Positions 1 through 9,600 of a stretch of 64,000 nt of DNA are shown here, piece by piece. Source of the DNA: JAHFDS01 sp964593795. Lineage in GTDB: Bacteria; Myxococcota_A; Polyangia; JAHFDS01. Position 1 is the stretch's first letter. The number at the start of each line of letters is the position of its first letter. Position numbers and translations under genes: made by a program. The notes under the pieces were generated by a model that saw only the letters and a program-made list of their open reading frames with translations, was not told the origin of the DNA and searched no databases. Where the stretch lies: assembly GCA_964593795.1 (NCBI GenBank), contig CAZQJC010000039.1, forward strand, positions 1 to 64,000, written 5' to 3'.

Positions 1-186
1 CGGCAAGTCGCGTCGCACCGACCAGGAGGTCGAGTAGCGCGGCGCTCTACGCGGTCTCCGTCAATCTAACCTCGGCCTGGCGGCTCATGCAGCTGCCAGG
101 CCGAGCCTCGTCCAGAGGCTCACGCGATCGCGGCCGCCGCGATCGAAACGCCGCGCTTCCTGACGATCGTCTCCACCGACCCGCGC

Positions 187-603
187 GTGAGCGCCTTTCT
201 GGCCGGCTTGCGAGAGCTGGCTGAGGCTCGCCTGCTCGAGATCGAGGAGGTCGTCGACGCCTACCTCGGCGAGGCGCGCGACCTGGAGCTGGTCGCGTCG
301 CGCGAGCTCCTGGCGCGCGTGCGCCGGGGTGAGGTGGTCCTGCTCGATGTCCGGCCGGAACAGGAGTTCCGAGCCGGGCACCTGCCACGGGCCATGTCGG
401 TACCGCTCGAGGAGCTCGGGCGGCGGCTCGGCGAGCTCCCACGCGGCCGCGCGATCGTCGCGTACTGCCGCGGTCCGTACTGCCTGATGGCCGTGCGCGC
501 CATCGAGCTCTTGCACAAGGAAGGCTGGGATGCGCGCCGCCTCCGGGACGGCGTTCCGGAGTGGCGGCTCGCTGGGTTGCCGGTCGAGGAGACAACCCGC
601 TAA
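187..603 (+). CDS. Rhodanese-domain protein, N-truncated ArsR-rhodanese remnant
   Basis: 138 aa from a GTG start. Residues about 40-135 form a rhodanese domain with the active-site loop CRGPYC and the C-terminal DGVPEWR motif; such enzymes bind persulfide sulfur on the first loop Cys. The segment before it (ADPR-like stretch, then EARLLEIEEVVDAYLG) matches the linker that normally follows the ArsR winged helix in ArsR-rhodanese fusions. The frame stays open upstream only to a TAA at 67-69 and no HTH is visible in 1-186, so the DNA-binding half appears lost. It lies 18 nt before a DsrE gene, consistent with a sulfur-trafficking pair. The GTG has no good ribosome site, so the true start is uncertain. 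Confidence 0.7.
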   Translation: MSAFLAGLRELAEARLLEIEEVVDAYLGEARDLELVASRELLARVRRGEVVLLDVRPEQEFRAGHLPRAMSVPLEELGRRLGELPRGRAIVAYCRGPYCLMAVRAIELLHKEGWDARRLRDGVPEWRLAGLPVEETTR

Positions 604-621
604 CCGGATCGAGGAGGCCAT

Positions 622-975
622 ATGTCCAAGCTGCTGTTCATCCTGAACGATCCACCCTATGGCACCGAGCGCAGCTACAACGGGCTGCGCCTCGCGGGCG
701 CGGCGGCCAAGCGCGAGGGCACCGAGGTGCGCGTCTTCCTGATCGGCGACGCCGCGGCCTGCGCCAAGCACAACCAGAAGGTGCCGAGCGGCTTCTACAA
801 CCTTGAGCTCATGCTCAAGGCGGTCGCGCACCGAAAGGGCGAGATCGGCGTCTGCGGCACCTGCATGGACGCGCGCGGGATCGGCGAGGCGGAGCTGGCG
901 GAAGGCACCCACCGCAGCACGCTGGAGCAGCTCACCGACTGGACGCTGTGGGCCGATCGCGTCCTGGTCTTCTGA
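622..975 (+). CDS. DsrE/DsrF-like sulfur relay protein
   Basis: 117 aa with a GAGG ribosome site at about 611-614. The DsrE family forms small oligomers that carry sulfur on a conserved Cys. Here the likely carrier is in the CGTCMDARG motif near residues 76-84, and the N-terminal strand LLFILNDPPYG is typical of the family. The length is normal. Its position 18 nt after a rhodanese-domain gene suggests a shared transcript in which the rhodanese passes sulfur to DsrE. The exact acceptor cannot be told from the sequence. Confidence 0.85.
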   Translation: MSKLLFILNDPPYGTERSYNGLRLAGAAAKREGTEVRVFLIGDAAACAKHNQKVPSGFYNLELMLKAVAHRKGEIGVCGTCMDARGIGEAELAEGTHRSTLEQLTDWTLWADRVLVF

Positions 976-994
976 TCGGACGAGGAGTGTTGAC

Positions 995-1069
995 GTGCAG
1001 AAGCGATCGCCGCGAATTGCCGCGGCCGGTAAGCCACCCGGCGGGAAGCGGGTCCCGATGCCGAGGTAG
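995..1069 (+). CDS. Very small ORF, possible truncated third gene
   Basis: 24 codons from GTG (995), with a GAGGAG ribosome site at 982-987, just after the DsrE stop. The product is basic (MQKRSPRIAAAGKPPG...) and ends at TAG. It matches no family I recognise. It could be the 5' stump of a gene cut off when the downstream element inserted. The rest of 1070-1329 has no supportable gene; one frame reads like a degraded phage HTH segment (VDGRSRSEIV). Confidence 0.25.
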   Translation: MQKRSPRIAAAGKPPGGKRVPMPR

Positions 1070-1329
1070 CGCGTCGCACCTCGATGATCGAGGCGATGCT
1101 CGTTGACGGGCGGAGCCGCTCCGAGATCGTGGCGGCGTGCGACACTCGGCCTGTCGGCTCAGACACTTGAGTTGGGCGCACCCTAGACCACATCGAGGCG
1201 CGCAGTCAAGCACAAAGACCAACGATTTTGATGTGTTACACGCCCGTCGACGGATGCCGAAGGAAAAGAGAGTCCGTCGTGGTCACGGACCTGTCGGCTG
1301 GTCGAAAGGATCCGGACAGGAGGGTGAAC

Positions 1330-1479
1330 ATGTCTGACCGGAACCACCAAGCCATGCGTTACTTCTTGGGTTCGTCGCGGTTCGACGAGTTGGAGGCCGC
1401 CGCGCTGGCGGCGCTCCGGGCAAGAGAACAGGGGGATCTCGTGGAGGCGACCCTGGGGCTCGGTTGTTCTACTACGTGA
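1330..1479 (+). pseudogene. Short ORF with strong ribosome site, cut off at a deletion junction
   Basis: 49 aa (starts MSDRNHQAMRYFLGSS) preceded by AGGAGGGTGAAC, one of the best ribosome sites here. The reading frame runs into and overlaps the start of the recombinase frame at about 1455-1479. The simplest explanation is a deletion that joined the start of one gene to the middle of the recombinase, leaving both incomplete. The function is not recognised. Confidence 0.35.
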
Positions 1480-3053
1480 ACGGGCAGGACGTTCGCATGG
1501 AGAACGCCATCGACCAGGCGACAGCATTCATCCAGGGTACTGGGCATCAGATCGAGCTGGAGAGCATCCGGTCACGAACCAAGGAAGCCATCCGGGATCG
1601 TGTTCGCCAGGGTCGAAGTGCGGGCGGGAAGTGCTTCGGCTACACGAACGTCCGAAAGCAGGACGCAAGCGGTCGAGGGTACACCGAGGTTGAGATCTAC
1701 GAACCCGAAGCCATCATCGTCCTGCGCATCTTCGGTGAGTTCGCCGGGGGCCGTGGCTTGAAGAAGATAGCGGTGGGGCTCAACAATAGCGGGATCCCCT
1801 CACCCCATGCAGGCAAGCGGGGCACGGGTACGTGGTCCCCGAGCTGCATTCGGGCTCTCTTGCAGAACCAGCGCTACCAAGGGCTCTACGTCCACGGACG
1901 AACCAAGCGGCTTGGGCACGGCAAGAAACGCCCGAAGCTCATGAGCGACGAGGCACCCATGGTGGTCGAGATGCCGCGGTGGCGAATCGTGGACGAGCAG
2001 ACGTGGGGAGTGGTGCAGCGGCGGTTCCAGGAGCAGAAGCACGGTGGTCACGGCATCGGTCCGGCGACCAAGCATCCCCTTTCGGGTATTGCTCGGTGCG
2101 GTGTCTGCGGAGGTTCGATCGGCGTGGTCCGAACGAAGAGCGGGCAGACCCCGACGGCGGCGTACGCTTGCATTTTTCACAAGACCCGAGGCGATGCGGT
2201 CTGCACCGTTCGCCTGGCTCAGCGTGCGGATGTGGTCGAGGGCGCGATCACGAAGCGGCTCCAGCAGAAGGTTCTGGAGCCGGAGGTGCTTGACCTGTTC
2301 GTCAGCCGGATGCGCGTGGAGATCGAGCAGGAGATGGCGGCACCACCGGTCGATACCTCCAGGATGGAGGACGACCTGCGCCAGCTCCGGACGGAGCAGC
2401 GGAACCTGGTCAAGCTGGCCGCCGCCGGGGCGGACGAGGTTCCCGAGCTGGCCAGGGCCATGAACGAGCGAGCCAACCAGATCCGGCAGCTCGAAGCCGA
2501 TCTGGCTGCCGCCAAACGGAGCCCGGCCATGATCACGGAGATGGCCGACAAGATGGAACGGCTGGTCCGGGCCAAGCTGGAGGGCCTACGGGCCGCCCTC
2601 CAGGGCGATCGGGAGGGCACGAGAGAGGTGTTCCGAGCCCTCTTCCCAGATGGGCTGAAGTTCAAGCCAGCCACGGGCGCCAACGGTCGCCAAGTCTTCG
2701 AGATCACGGGGACCGCGAAGCTTGGCGAGGTGGCGAATTGCGTGGTGACCCCACCGGGAATTGAACCCGGGTTTCGCGAGGGAGCGCAGGCGGGCGCGGG
2801 GACAGAAAATGATGACATGTCATTGGCTTGTGCTTCAGGCGGCGCAGAGTCGTCGGCCCAGGTAAGGGCCCTTCGAGCCGCCTTCGGTAGCAAGGTAGCA
2901 AACCTGCTTCGCCGGGCCCTGGTTTCATGGGAGAAGGCCCCCGATGGCGAGCTGCTCGTGAGGTCCCTGCGCGCGCTCCTGGGCGATCTCGAGGCCGCGA
3001 CCGGACGGACGTCCCGGGCTGGGCACTGGCCCGCGGACCCACCCTCGTCGTGA
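1464..3053 (+). pseudogene. Large serine recombinase lacking its catalytic N-terminus
   Basis: 529 codons, no credible start of its own. The first residues (FYYVNGQDVRMENA) correspond to about residue 95 of a normal large serine recombinase, so the segment with the nucleophilic Ser and catalytic Arg residues is missing. The rest is well kept: the end of the resolvase domain (IELESIRSRTKEAIRDRV), the recombinase domain with GKCFGY and WSPSCIRALLQNQRYQG, a zinc ribbon (CGVCGG ... C...C, about residues 213-255) and a coiled coil (about 285-370). The C-terminal frame reads through an antisense tRNA end (TPPGIEPGF) and continues about 95 codons. Known members integrate phages and mobile elements; this copy should be inactive. 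Confidence 0.8.
2743..2770 (-). other. tRNA 3' end fragment, probable att site
   Basis: On the minus strand this reads as a perfect T arm, stem CCGGG, loop TTCAATT, stem CCCGG, followed by acceptor strand TGGGGTC, A73 and CCA. No matching D arm, anticodon arm or 5' acceptor half follows at 2771-2830, so only the 3' 28 nt of a tRNA are present. Such fragments mark attachment sites of integrases; it lies inside the C-terminal frame of the recombinase. Confidence 0.7.
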
Positions 3054-3766
3054 GGGACCTGCGGGATTGCTCACGGCGCACCCTCCCGTGCCCCGGCCCG
3101 AAGTCGCTCGAGCGCGGCTGGCAGCGCAGCGATGATCTCGGCGGTGTGTGGTCCCGGCAGCTCGCCGCGCAGGGTGGCTGCTGGCTGAGAGCCGAGCCCG
3201 TGCTCGAGCAAGGCGTAGGTGCGCGTGCGGACCTCCTCCAGGCTGCCCCGGCGGCGACCTCGGTGCGCCGGTTGGTGAGGCACGTCCCGCACAGCCGCGC
3301 CCGGCGGGCTGCTCGTCGTGCCGGCCCTTTGGCCCTTTGCCATGTCGGGACAGGGTTCTCCAAAGGCGTCTCGCGTGCGCACGCGCTCACCGGATTTCCC
3401 GGCCATCGTCGCTTCACGATGCAGTCGGTGTTATGAGCGGTCGAGGACGCGGGGCTGCGGGTGTCGCGCACCGAGACGGTGCCGGGCGTCATCCCGATCG
3501 GCTTCGTCGCGGGAAGGTTTCATGGCCGCCGTCACCGGCAAAGCCCGGACGGGTCGCCCCGAGCCCGCGACGGCTGAGCGACGTCCCCGGGGACGCCCCT
3601 CCAGACGCCCGCGGTCGCAGAGCAGGCTGGCAAGAGGAAAAAGCGACACCGACCGGCACCACCGACCCATCATACGGGCACTGGCCAACGACGATCGGTC
3701 GCCCTCCTGTGGTCGGCGAAGTTCCGATTCGCTCGTCGCCTCGGGAGCTGCTACGCTCCTGCCGTC
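3054..3766. other. Intergenic stretch with gene remnants only
   Basis: No complete gene is supportable. A minus-strand open frame (3406 to 3071) ends in a plausible coding segment (EEVRTRTYALLEHGLGSQP) but its N-terminal half looks random; a neighbouring frame carries CGTCLTNRRTEVAAG, so a frameshifted remnant is possible. On the plus strand 3437-3523 reads AVEDAGLRVSRTETVPG followed by VIPIGFVAGRF, resembling the C-terminus of a methyltransferase, directly after an in-frame stop. The region looks like debris next to the mobile element. Confidence 0.4.
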
Positions 3767-4078
3767 GTGGCGTTCCTCCGCGCCGTCCTGCTCGCGCTCC
3801 TCGCTCTCCAGGCGACATCGACCTGCGTCATCGCGAAGGAATGCATCTCGGCGTGTCCGGACGACGACGAGCACGGCCATTGTCCGCCAGATTGTGATGA
3901 TTGCGCCTGCTGCTCCGTCCCCCGTGTGGCGCAATCGGCACCCCTGTTGACGGGCATCGTCCGCCCATCCAGGCACGTGCCTGCGCAGCGTCCGCCGAGC
4001 GAGATCTCGGCCGGGGATCAGCTCGATCCCGACCGCATCTGGCACGTCCCGAAGCACCTCCCCACGAGTTTGACGTAG
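3767..4078 (+). CDS. Small Cys-rich exported protein
   Basis: 103 aa from GTG. Residues 1-22 form a signal peptide or signal anchor, then come a Cys/Asp/His-rich stretch (KECISACPDDDEHGHCPPDC, then DDCACC) and a Pro-rich tail. The Cys and acidic clusters suggest metal binding in the periplasm (inference). It stands 47 nt before the CzcC gene, and a similar protein at 29433-29837 precedes the second efflux operon, so the arrangement recurs. No named family is recognised. Confidence 0.6.
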   Translation: MAFLRAVLLALLALQATSTCVIAKECISACPDDDEHGHCPPDCDDCACCSVPRVAQSAPLLTGIVRPSRHVPAQRPPSEISAGDQLDPDRIWHVPKHLPTSLT

Positions 4079-4125
4079 CCGTCATCGGGGCGCACCCGAC
4101 GTGCGCTCGTTCGTGGAGGTGAGTG

Positions 4126-5415
4126 ATGTCGTCTCGTACGAGGCGTGCAGCGATTGCCGCTGCCGTTCTGTCGTCGTGGCCGGGCCTCGGCCGGTCCGAG
4201 GAGGGAGATCCCTGCGCGCAAGTCGCGCGCTCCCAGGTCGTGGCTTGCGCGCAGAAGGGCAGCCTCGCCCTTGCGGCCCAGGGTCAAGCGGTTCGCGCTG
4301 CAAGGGCGCGGCTCGAGGCGGTTCGTCCGTTGCTACCGTCGAATCCCGTCCTGACGGGCACGGTCGGCACGAGGCCGGCCACGCGGCTCGAGCCTGGTGC
4401 CGCCGCGTGGTCCCTGTCACTCTCGCAGGAGATCGAGATCGCTGGTCAACGAAGCTTGCGACGCGCGGAGCGGGACGCGGACATCGGCGCGGCCGAGGCC
4501 CGCACGGCCGCGGTCGCGCGCGAGGTCGCCGCGGAGGCGATGGCCGCGTACTTCGACGCGCTGGCCGCGGACGAGGTTGCGCGCCTGGCGACCCGCCTGG
4601 AGTCGCTGGCGGCGGCGAGCGCAAGAGCGGCCCAGGCGCGTGCGGAGCGAGGACTCGGCTCGCGCGTCGAGGCCGAGGTCGCCGAGGCCGGGGCCATCCG
4701 CGCGCGCAAGGCGCGCCTGGCCGCGGAGCACGGTAGGCGCCTCGCGCTGGTAGTCCTTGCCACGCGGCTCGGTCGGGATCCGACGAGCCACCCAGTGCGC
4801 GCGGCCGGGCCGCTCGAGCCGCTCACGGTGCCTGGGGGCCCGGCCGGGCAGCTCGCTCGCGCCGCCGCGGACGCCCACCCCGAGGCCGCCGCGCTGCTCG
4901 CGCAGGCGCGCGCTCAGGAGGCCCGCGCGGCGGTGCTGTCGCGCGAACGTATCCCCAACCCGACGCTGTCCGCCTTCGCCCAGACCGACGGTGCGGACGG
5001 GCGCATCTTCGGCCTCGGCGTTTCGTTGCCGATGCCCTTGCCTCACCCCGTGGGTCGCACCAACGCCGGTGAGATGGCCGAGGCGCAGGCGCTGGCCCGC
5101 CGCGCGCGTGATGAGGCCGCCCAGCGCGGGCGGCTCGTGCTCCTCGAGGTCCTCGGCGCGGTGAGTGCCTTCGAGCGCCACCGGGCCGAGGTCGAGGCGC
5201 TCTCCCAGGGCCGCCTGGCTCGCACGGAGCGGGCGCTCGCGGACATCGCCGCGGAGATCGAGGCCGGCCGCCTCGCGATCCGTGACGCCCTCGTGCTCCA
5301 GCAAGGGCTCGTGGAGCTCCTGTCGTCTCACCTCGAGTCTCGGCGAGCCCTGTGCCTCGCCTCGGTGGAGCTCAGGCGAGCCGCGGGCTTGCCCCTCGAC
5401 GGAGGCTCCCCATGA
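4126..5415 (+). CDS. czcC: CzcC-like outer membrane efflux channel (TolC family)
   Basis: 429 aa; ATG at 4126 chosen because GGAGG lies at 4115-4119 (GTG at 4123 is the alternative). A short signal sequence precedes repeated long Ala/Arg/Glu-rich helices separated by a beta segment (NPVLTGTVGTRP; NPTLSAFAQTDG), the duplicated outer membrane efflux domain. Members form the trimeric outer-membrane duct of RND pumps. It overlaps czcB by 4 nt (ATGA) in an operon with czcB and czcA. Substrate follows from the partner CzcA. The N-terminal part is somewhat short for the family. Confidence 0.85.
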   Translation: MSSRTRRAAIAAAVLSSWPGLGRSEEGDPCAQVARSQVVACAQKGSLALAAQGQAVRAARARLEAVRPLLPSNPVLTGTVGTRPATRLEPGAAAWSLSLSQEIEIAGQRSLRRAERDADIGAAEARTAAVAREVAAEAMAAYFDALAADEVARLATRLESLAAASARAAQARAERGLGSRVEAEVAEAGAIRARKARLAAEHGRRLALVVLATRLGRDPTSHPVRAAGPLEPLTVPGGPAGQLARAAADAHPEAAALLAQARAQEARAAVLSRERIPNPTLSAFAQTDGADGRIFGLGVSLPMPLPHPVGRTNAGEMAEAQALARRARDEAAQRGRLVLLEVLGAVSAFERHRAEVEALSQGRLARTERALADIAAEIEAGRLAIRDALVLQQGLVELLSSHLESRRALCLASVELRRAAGLPLDGGSP

Positions 5416-6677
5416 GACGGAATCTGAAGGGACAAGTCTGGGCACTCGTCGGAGTGCTCGCGTGTTGGGCTTGCAAGAGTGAGGCACCCGCGGCCGGCAC
5501 CGAACCGCGTCCGCAACAAGCTGGAGCTTCCAGCGGTGGCGAAGGCAAGCAGGAGAAGCACGGGAAGGAGGACAAGCACGACGGCGACGAGGAGCACGCC
5601 AAGGGCAACGAGGAGCACGCGGAGCACGAGCACGAGGAGCTACCGCGCAGGCTCACGCCATCTCCGCAGGTGATCGCGGACGCGCGCATCCAGGCGGCCC
5701 CGGTCAAGCGCGAGCGGCTCACCTCCTCGCTGGCCCTGCCGGGGGAGATCGCGGCGGATCCCGATCGCACCGCGCGCATTTCGAGCCCCATCGCGGGGCG
5801 GATCGCCAGCGTGAAGTTCCGGGAGGGCGCGCGCGTGCGCAAGGGCGCGCTCCTCGTCTCGGTGCAGATCGCCGATCTCGGGAAGCTGCGCGCGGGGCTC
5901 GTCGCGGCGCGTGCGAAGGCCGCCGCCGCGCGGTCCAACGCGGAGCGCCTTGGCGCGCTGGTGGACAAGGGCCTCTCCGGCCGCCAGGAGCTCGACAACT
6001 CGCGGGCAGAGGCGCAGTCCTTCGAGGCGGAGGCCCGGGGGCTCGCCGAGCAACTCGGAGTGCTCGGCGTCGGCGAGGGCGTGACCGCGCGGCTCGACCT
6101 GCGGGCACCCATCGGGGGTCTGGCCATCGAGCGCAATGCGGTCATCGGCCAGCCGGTGACACCGGAGCAGACGCTCGGAACGCTCGCGGACCTGACCGCC
6201 GTCTGGTTCGTGGCCCGCGTGTTCGAGAAGGACCTCTCGCGCGTTCGCGTCGGTGCCCCAGCGGACGTGGTCTTGAACGCACACCCCAAGGAGCACTTCA
6301 CGGGGAGGGTCGAGCTCATCGGACGGCAGGTCGATCCGGTCGCCCGCACGGTCACCGCTCGCATCCGCCTCAAGAACCGGGAGGATCTGTTGCGCGTCGG
6401 TCTCTTCGGCACGGCGCACCTCGAGCTCCAGGAGAGCTCGGAGCGAAGCGCCCTCGTCGTTCCCCGCGCGGCGGTCACCGAGATCGGCGGCAAGCAGGTC
6501 GTGTTCGTTCGTCACGATCGAGCCTTCGAGGTGCACGACGTCGTGCTCGGTGAGTCGGCGGTGGGCAAGGTCGAGATCCTCTCGGGCATCGAAGAGGGAG
6601 AGCTCGTGGTGGTGGATGGCGTGTTCTCGCTCCGGAGCATGGTCTTGCGCGCGACGCTCGACCATGACGAGCACTGA
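5412..6677 (+). CDS. czcB: CzcB-like periplasmic adaptor lipoprotein with His/acid-rich linker
   Basis: 421 aa; the start codon overlaps the czcC stop. The N-terminus is a lipoprotein signal (VGVLACWAC). Residues about 45-75 are a His/Lys/Glu-rich linker (EEHAEHEHEEL), likely a metal-binding tether. The adaptor follows: beta-barrel start (LALPGEIAADPDRTARISSP), lipoyl halves, an alpha hairpin (LRAGLVAARAKAAAARSNAE) and a C-terminal membrane-proximal domain. Such adaptors join the RND pump to the outer membrane channel. It overlaps czcA by one nucleotide. Confidence 0.88.
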   Translation: MRRNLKGQVWALVGVLACWACKSEAPAAGTEPRPQQAGASSGGEGKQEKHGKEDKHDGDEEHAKGNEEHAEHEHEELPRRLTPSPQVIADARIQAAPVKRERLTSSLALPGEIAADPDRTARISSPIAGRIASVKFREGARVRKGALLVSVQIADLGKLRAGLVAARAKAAAARSNAERLGALVDKGLSGRQELDNSRAEAQSFEAEARGLAEQLGVLGVGEGVTARLDLRAPIGGLAIERNAVIGQPVTPEQTLGTLADLTAVWFVARVFEKDLSRVRVGAPADVVLNAHPKEHFTGRVELIGRQVDPVARTVTARIRLKNREDLLRVGLFGTAHLELQESSERSALVVPRAAVTEIGGKQVVFVRHDRAFEVHDVVLGESAVGKVEILSGIEEGELVVVDGVFSLRSMVLRATLDHDEH

Positions 6678-9600
6678 TGATGGCGCTGCTCTCGGCTATC
6701 GTCGGCTGGTCGCTGCGGAACCGAGCCATCGTCCTCGTGGTGACCGGGCTCTTCGTCGCGCTCGGGATCCGGGCTGCGATGACGCTGCCGGTGGACGCGT
6801 TCCCCGACATCACGAGCGTGCAGGTGCAGATCATCACTGCCGCCCCCGCGCTGTCACCGGTCGAGGTGGAAAAGTACGTCACGGTGCCCGTCGAGCGTGC
6901 GGTGGCGGGCTTGCCGCGCTCCATCGAGGTGCGCTCGGTGTCGAAGTACGGCCTGTCCGTGGTCACCGTGGTCTTCCAGGATGACACCAGCATCTACTTC
7001 GCGCGGCAGCTGGTGACCGAGCGCATGCGCGAGGCGGCGGACAGTGTGCCCTCGCAGTACGGCACGCCGGAGATGGGGCCGATCTCATCAGGCCTCGGCG
7101 AGATCTACCAGTTCACCGTCGAGAACGATCAGCTCTCGCTCATGCAGCTCGAGGAGCTCCTCGACTGGCATATCGCTCCGCAGCTGCGCACGGTGCCGGG
7201 CGTCGTCGAGGTCAACAGCTTCGGCGGGGAGGACCGCCAGTACCAGGTGGTCCTCGACCCCAAGCGTCTGGAGGCGGCCGGCTTCTCGGTAGCCGACGTC
7301 ATCCGCGCGCTCGAGCGTTCGAATGCGAATGCCGGCGGCGGCTACATCGAGCACGCGCGCGAGCAGCTCGTCATCGGCACCGAGGGCCTCGTCAAGGACG
7401 TCGGGGACCTGCGCCAGGTCGTCATCGGCGCCACTCCGCAGGGCGTCCCCGTCACCATCGCCACGGTCGGGGACGTGCGGTTCGGTCCGCGGCTGCGCAG
7501 GGGCGCGGCCACGCGCGATGGCAAGGGCGAGGTCGTGGTCGGCGTGGCGATGATGCTGCTCGGGGAGAACTCCCGGTCGGTCACCGCGGCCGTCAAGGAG
7601 CGCATGGAGGCGCTGCGGCCCTCTCTGCCCCCGGGGACGCGCATCGAGGCTTTCTACGATCGCTCGGCGCTCGTGGAGCGGACCGTCCGTACGGTGGCCA
7701 CGAACCTGCTCGAGGGCGCGCTGCTCGTCATCGGCGTGCTCTTCCTCTTGCTCGGAGAGCTCCGGGGGGGGCTCGTCGTTGCCACCGTCATTCCGCTGTC
7801 CCTCCTCTTCGCCGTGACGGCGATGCAGACGCTCGGCGTGTCGGGGAACCTCATGAGCCTCGGCGCGATCGACTTCGGGCTCCTCGTCGACGGCGCGGTC
7901 ATCATCGTGGAGAACGTGGTGCGGCGCCTCGGCGAAAGGCAGCACGCGGCCGGCCGGGAGCTCACTGCAGGAGAACGGCTCGGCATCGTGGAGGAGGCCA
8001 CGCTCGAAGTTCGCGCGGCGAGCGTGTTCGGCGAGGCCATCATCGCGATCGTCTACCTGCCCGTCCTCACGCTCATCGGCGTCGAAGGCAAGCTCTTCCG
8101 CCCGATGGCGACCACCGTCCTGCTCGCGCTCCTAGGGGCGTTCATCCTGTCCCTGACGCTCGTCCCGGTGCTGGCCAACCTCTTCGTGCGGCCAGCCCGG
8201 CACCATCGCGACACGTTCATCGTTCGTCTCGCGGCACGCGTCTACCAGCCGCTCCTCGAGCGCGTGCTCCGCCGACGGCCCGTGGTGGGGCTCGTGGCGG
8301 CCTCGGCCCTCGCCGGGGCGGCGTTCCTGTTCGCACGCATCGGCACCGAGTTCGTGCCCGACCTCGACGAGGGCGATCTGGTCGTCGAGGGCAGGCGGTT
8401 GCCCGGGGTGTCGATGACGGAATCGGTCGCCATCGAGCTGCGCGCCGGGCGCGCGCTCCGATCCATCCCCGAAGTGAAGCACGTGATCGGTCGCATCGGC
8501 GCGCCCGAAATCGCCACGGACCCGATGGGCATCGAGCAGAGCGACATCTACGTGGGGCTCCACGATCGTTCCCGCTGGCGGCCCGGGCTCGACAAGGCCG
8601 CCCTCGTCCGGGAGCTCTCCGAGCGGCTCGAGACAACGGTCCCAGAGCTCGCGGGCGGCATCTCCCAGCCGATCCAGATGCGCACGAACGAGCTCGTGGC
8701 CGGCATCCGGTCCGACGTCGCAGCGCTCATCTACGGAGAGGATCTGGAGACGCTGCGTCGCCTCGGCGATCAGGTCGCAGCGGAGCTGCGCCGCGTGCCC
8801 GGCGCGACCGACGTGCGCGCCGAGCAGGTCGCGGGTCTGCGCTACCTGCGCATCCGGCCGGACCGCGGCAAGCTCGCCCGGTATGGCCTGACGATCGAGG
8901 ACGTCAACCAGATCACCGAGACGATCGCAGTCGGCCACTCGGTGGGCAGCGTGCTCGAGGGCGACCGCCGCTTCGGGATCGTCGTGCGCACGGAGCATGG
9001 ATTCGACGGCGACCTCGGCACCCTGCGCGCGCTGCCGCTGCGCTCGGTGAGCGGTCAGGTGGTGCCGCTCGGCGATGTCGCCGAGCTGCGCATCGAGGCC
9101 GGGCCGGCGCAAGTGAGCCGCTCCCAGCAGTCGCGGCGGTTGTCGGTCGAGCTGAACGTGCGCGAGCGCGATCTCGGCTCGGTCGTTGCCGACGCGCGCG
9201 CGGCCGTGGCCGCGAGGGTCCGCCTGCCCGTCGGCTACCGCATCGAGTGGGGAGGCCAGTTCCAGCACTACGCGGAGGCGCGCGCGCGGCTCTCGCTCGT
9301 CGTCCCGCTGGCGCTCGCCCTCATCGGGTTCCTGCTTTGGCTCGCCTTCCGCTCGGTGGGCTCGGCCGCGGTCGTGTTCCTCTCGGTCCCCCTCGCCGTC
9401 GTCGGTGGTGTCGCGGCCCTGGCGATCCGCGGCATCCCGTTCTCCATCTCGGCCGGCGTCGGCTTCATCGCACTCTTCGGCGTTTCGGTGCTGAACGCCC
9501 TGGTCCTCGTGGCGTTCGCGCGCCAGCTCGAGGCCGCCGGGGCCGGTCGATCGGAGGCCATCCGGCGCGCCGCTGAGCTCCGCCTGCGGCCCGTGCTCAC

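Noticed and set aside
2743..2830. A complete tRNA gene on the minus strand
   Set aside because: Only the T arm, acceptor 3' strand and CCA are present; no anticodon or D arm follows.
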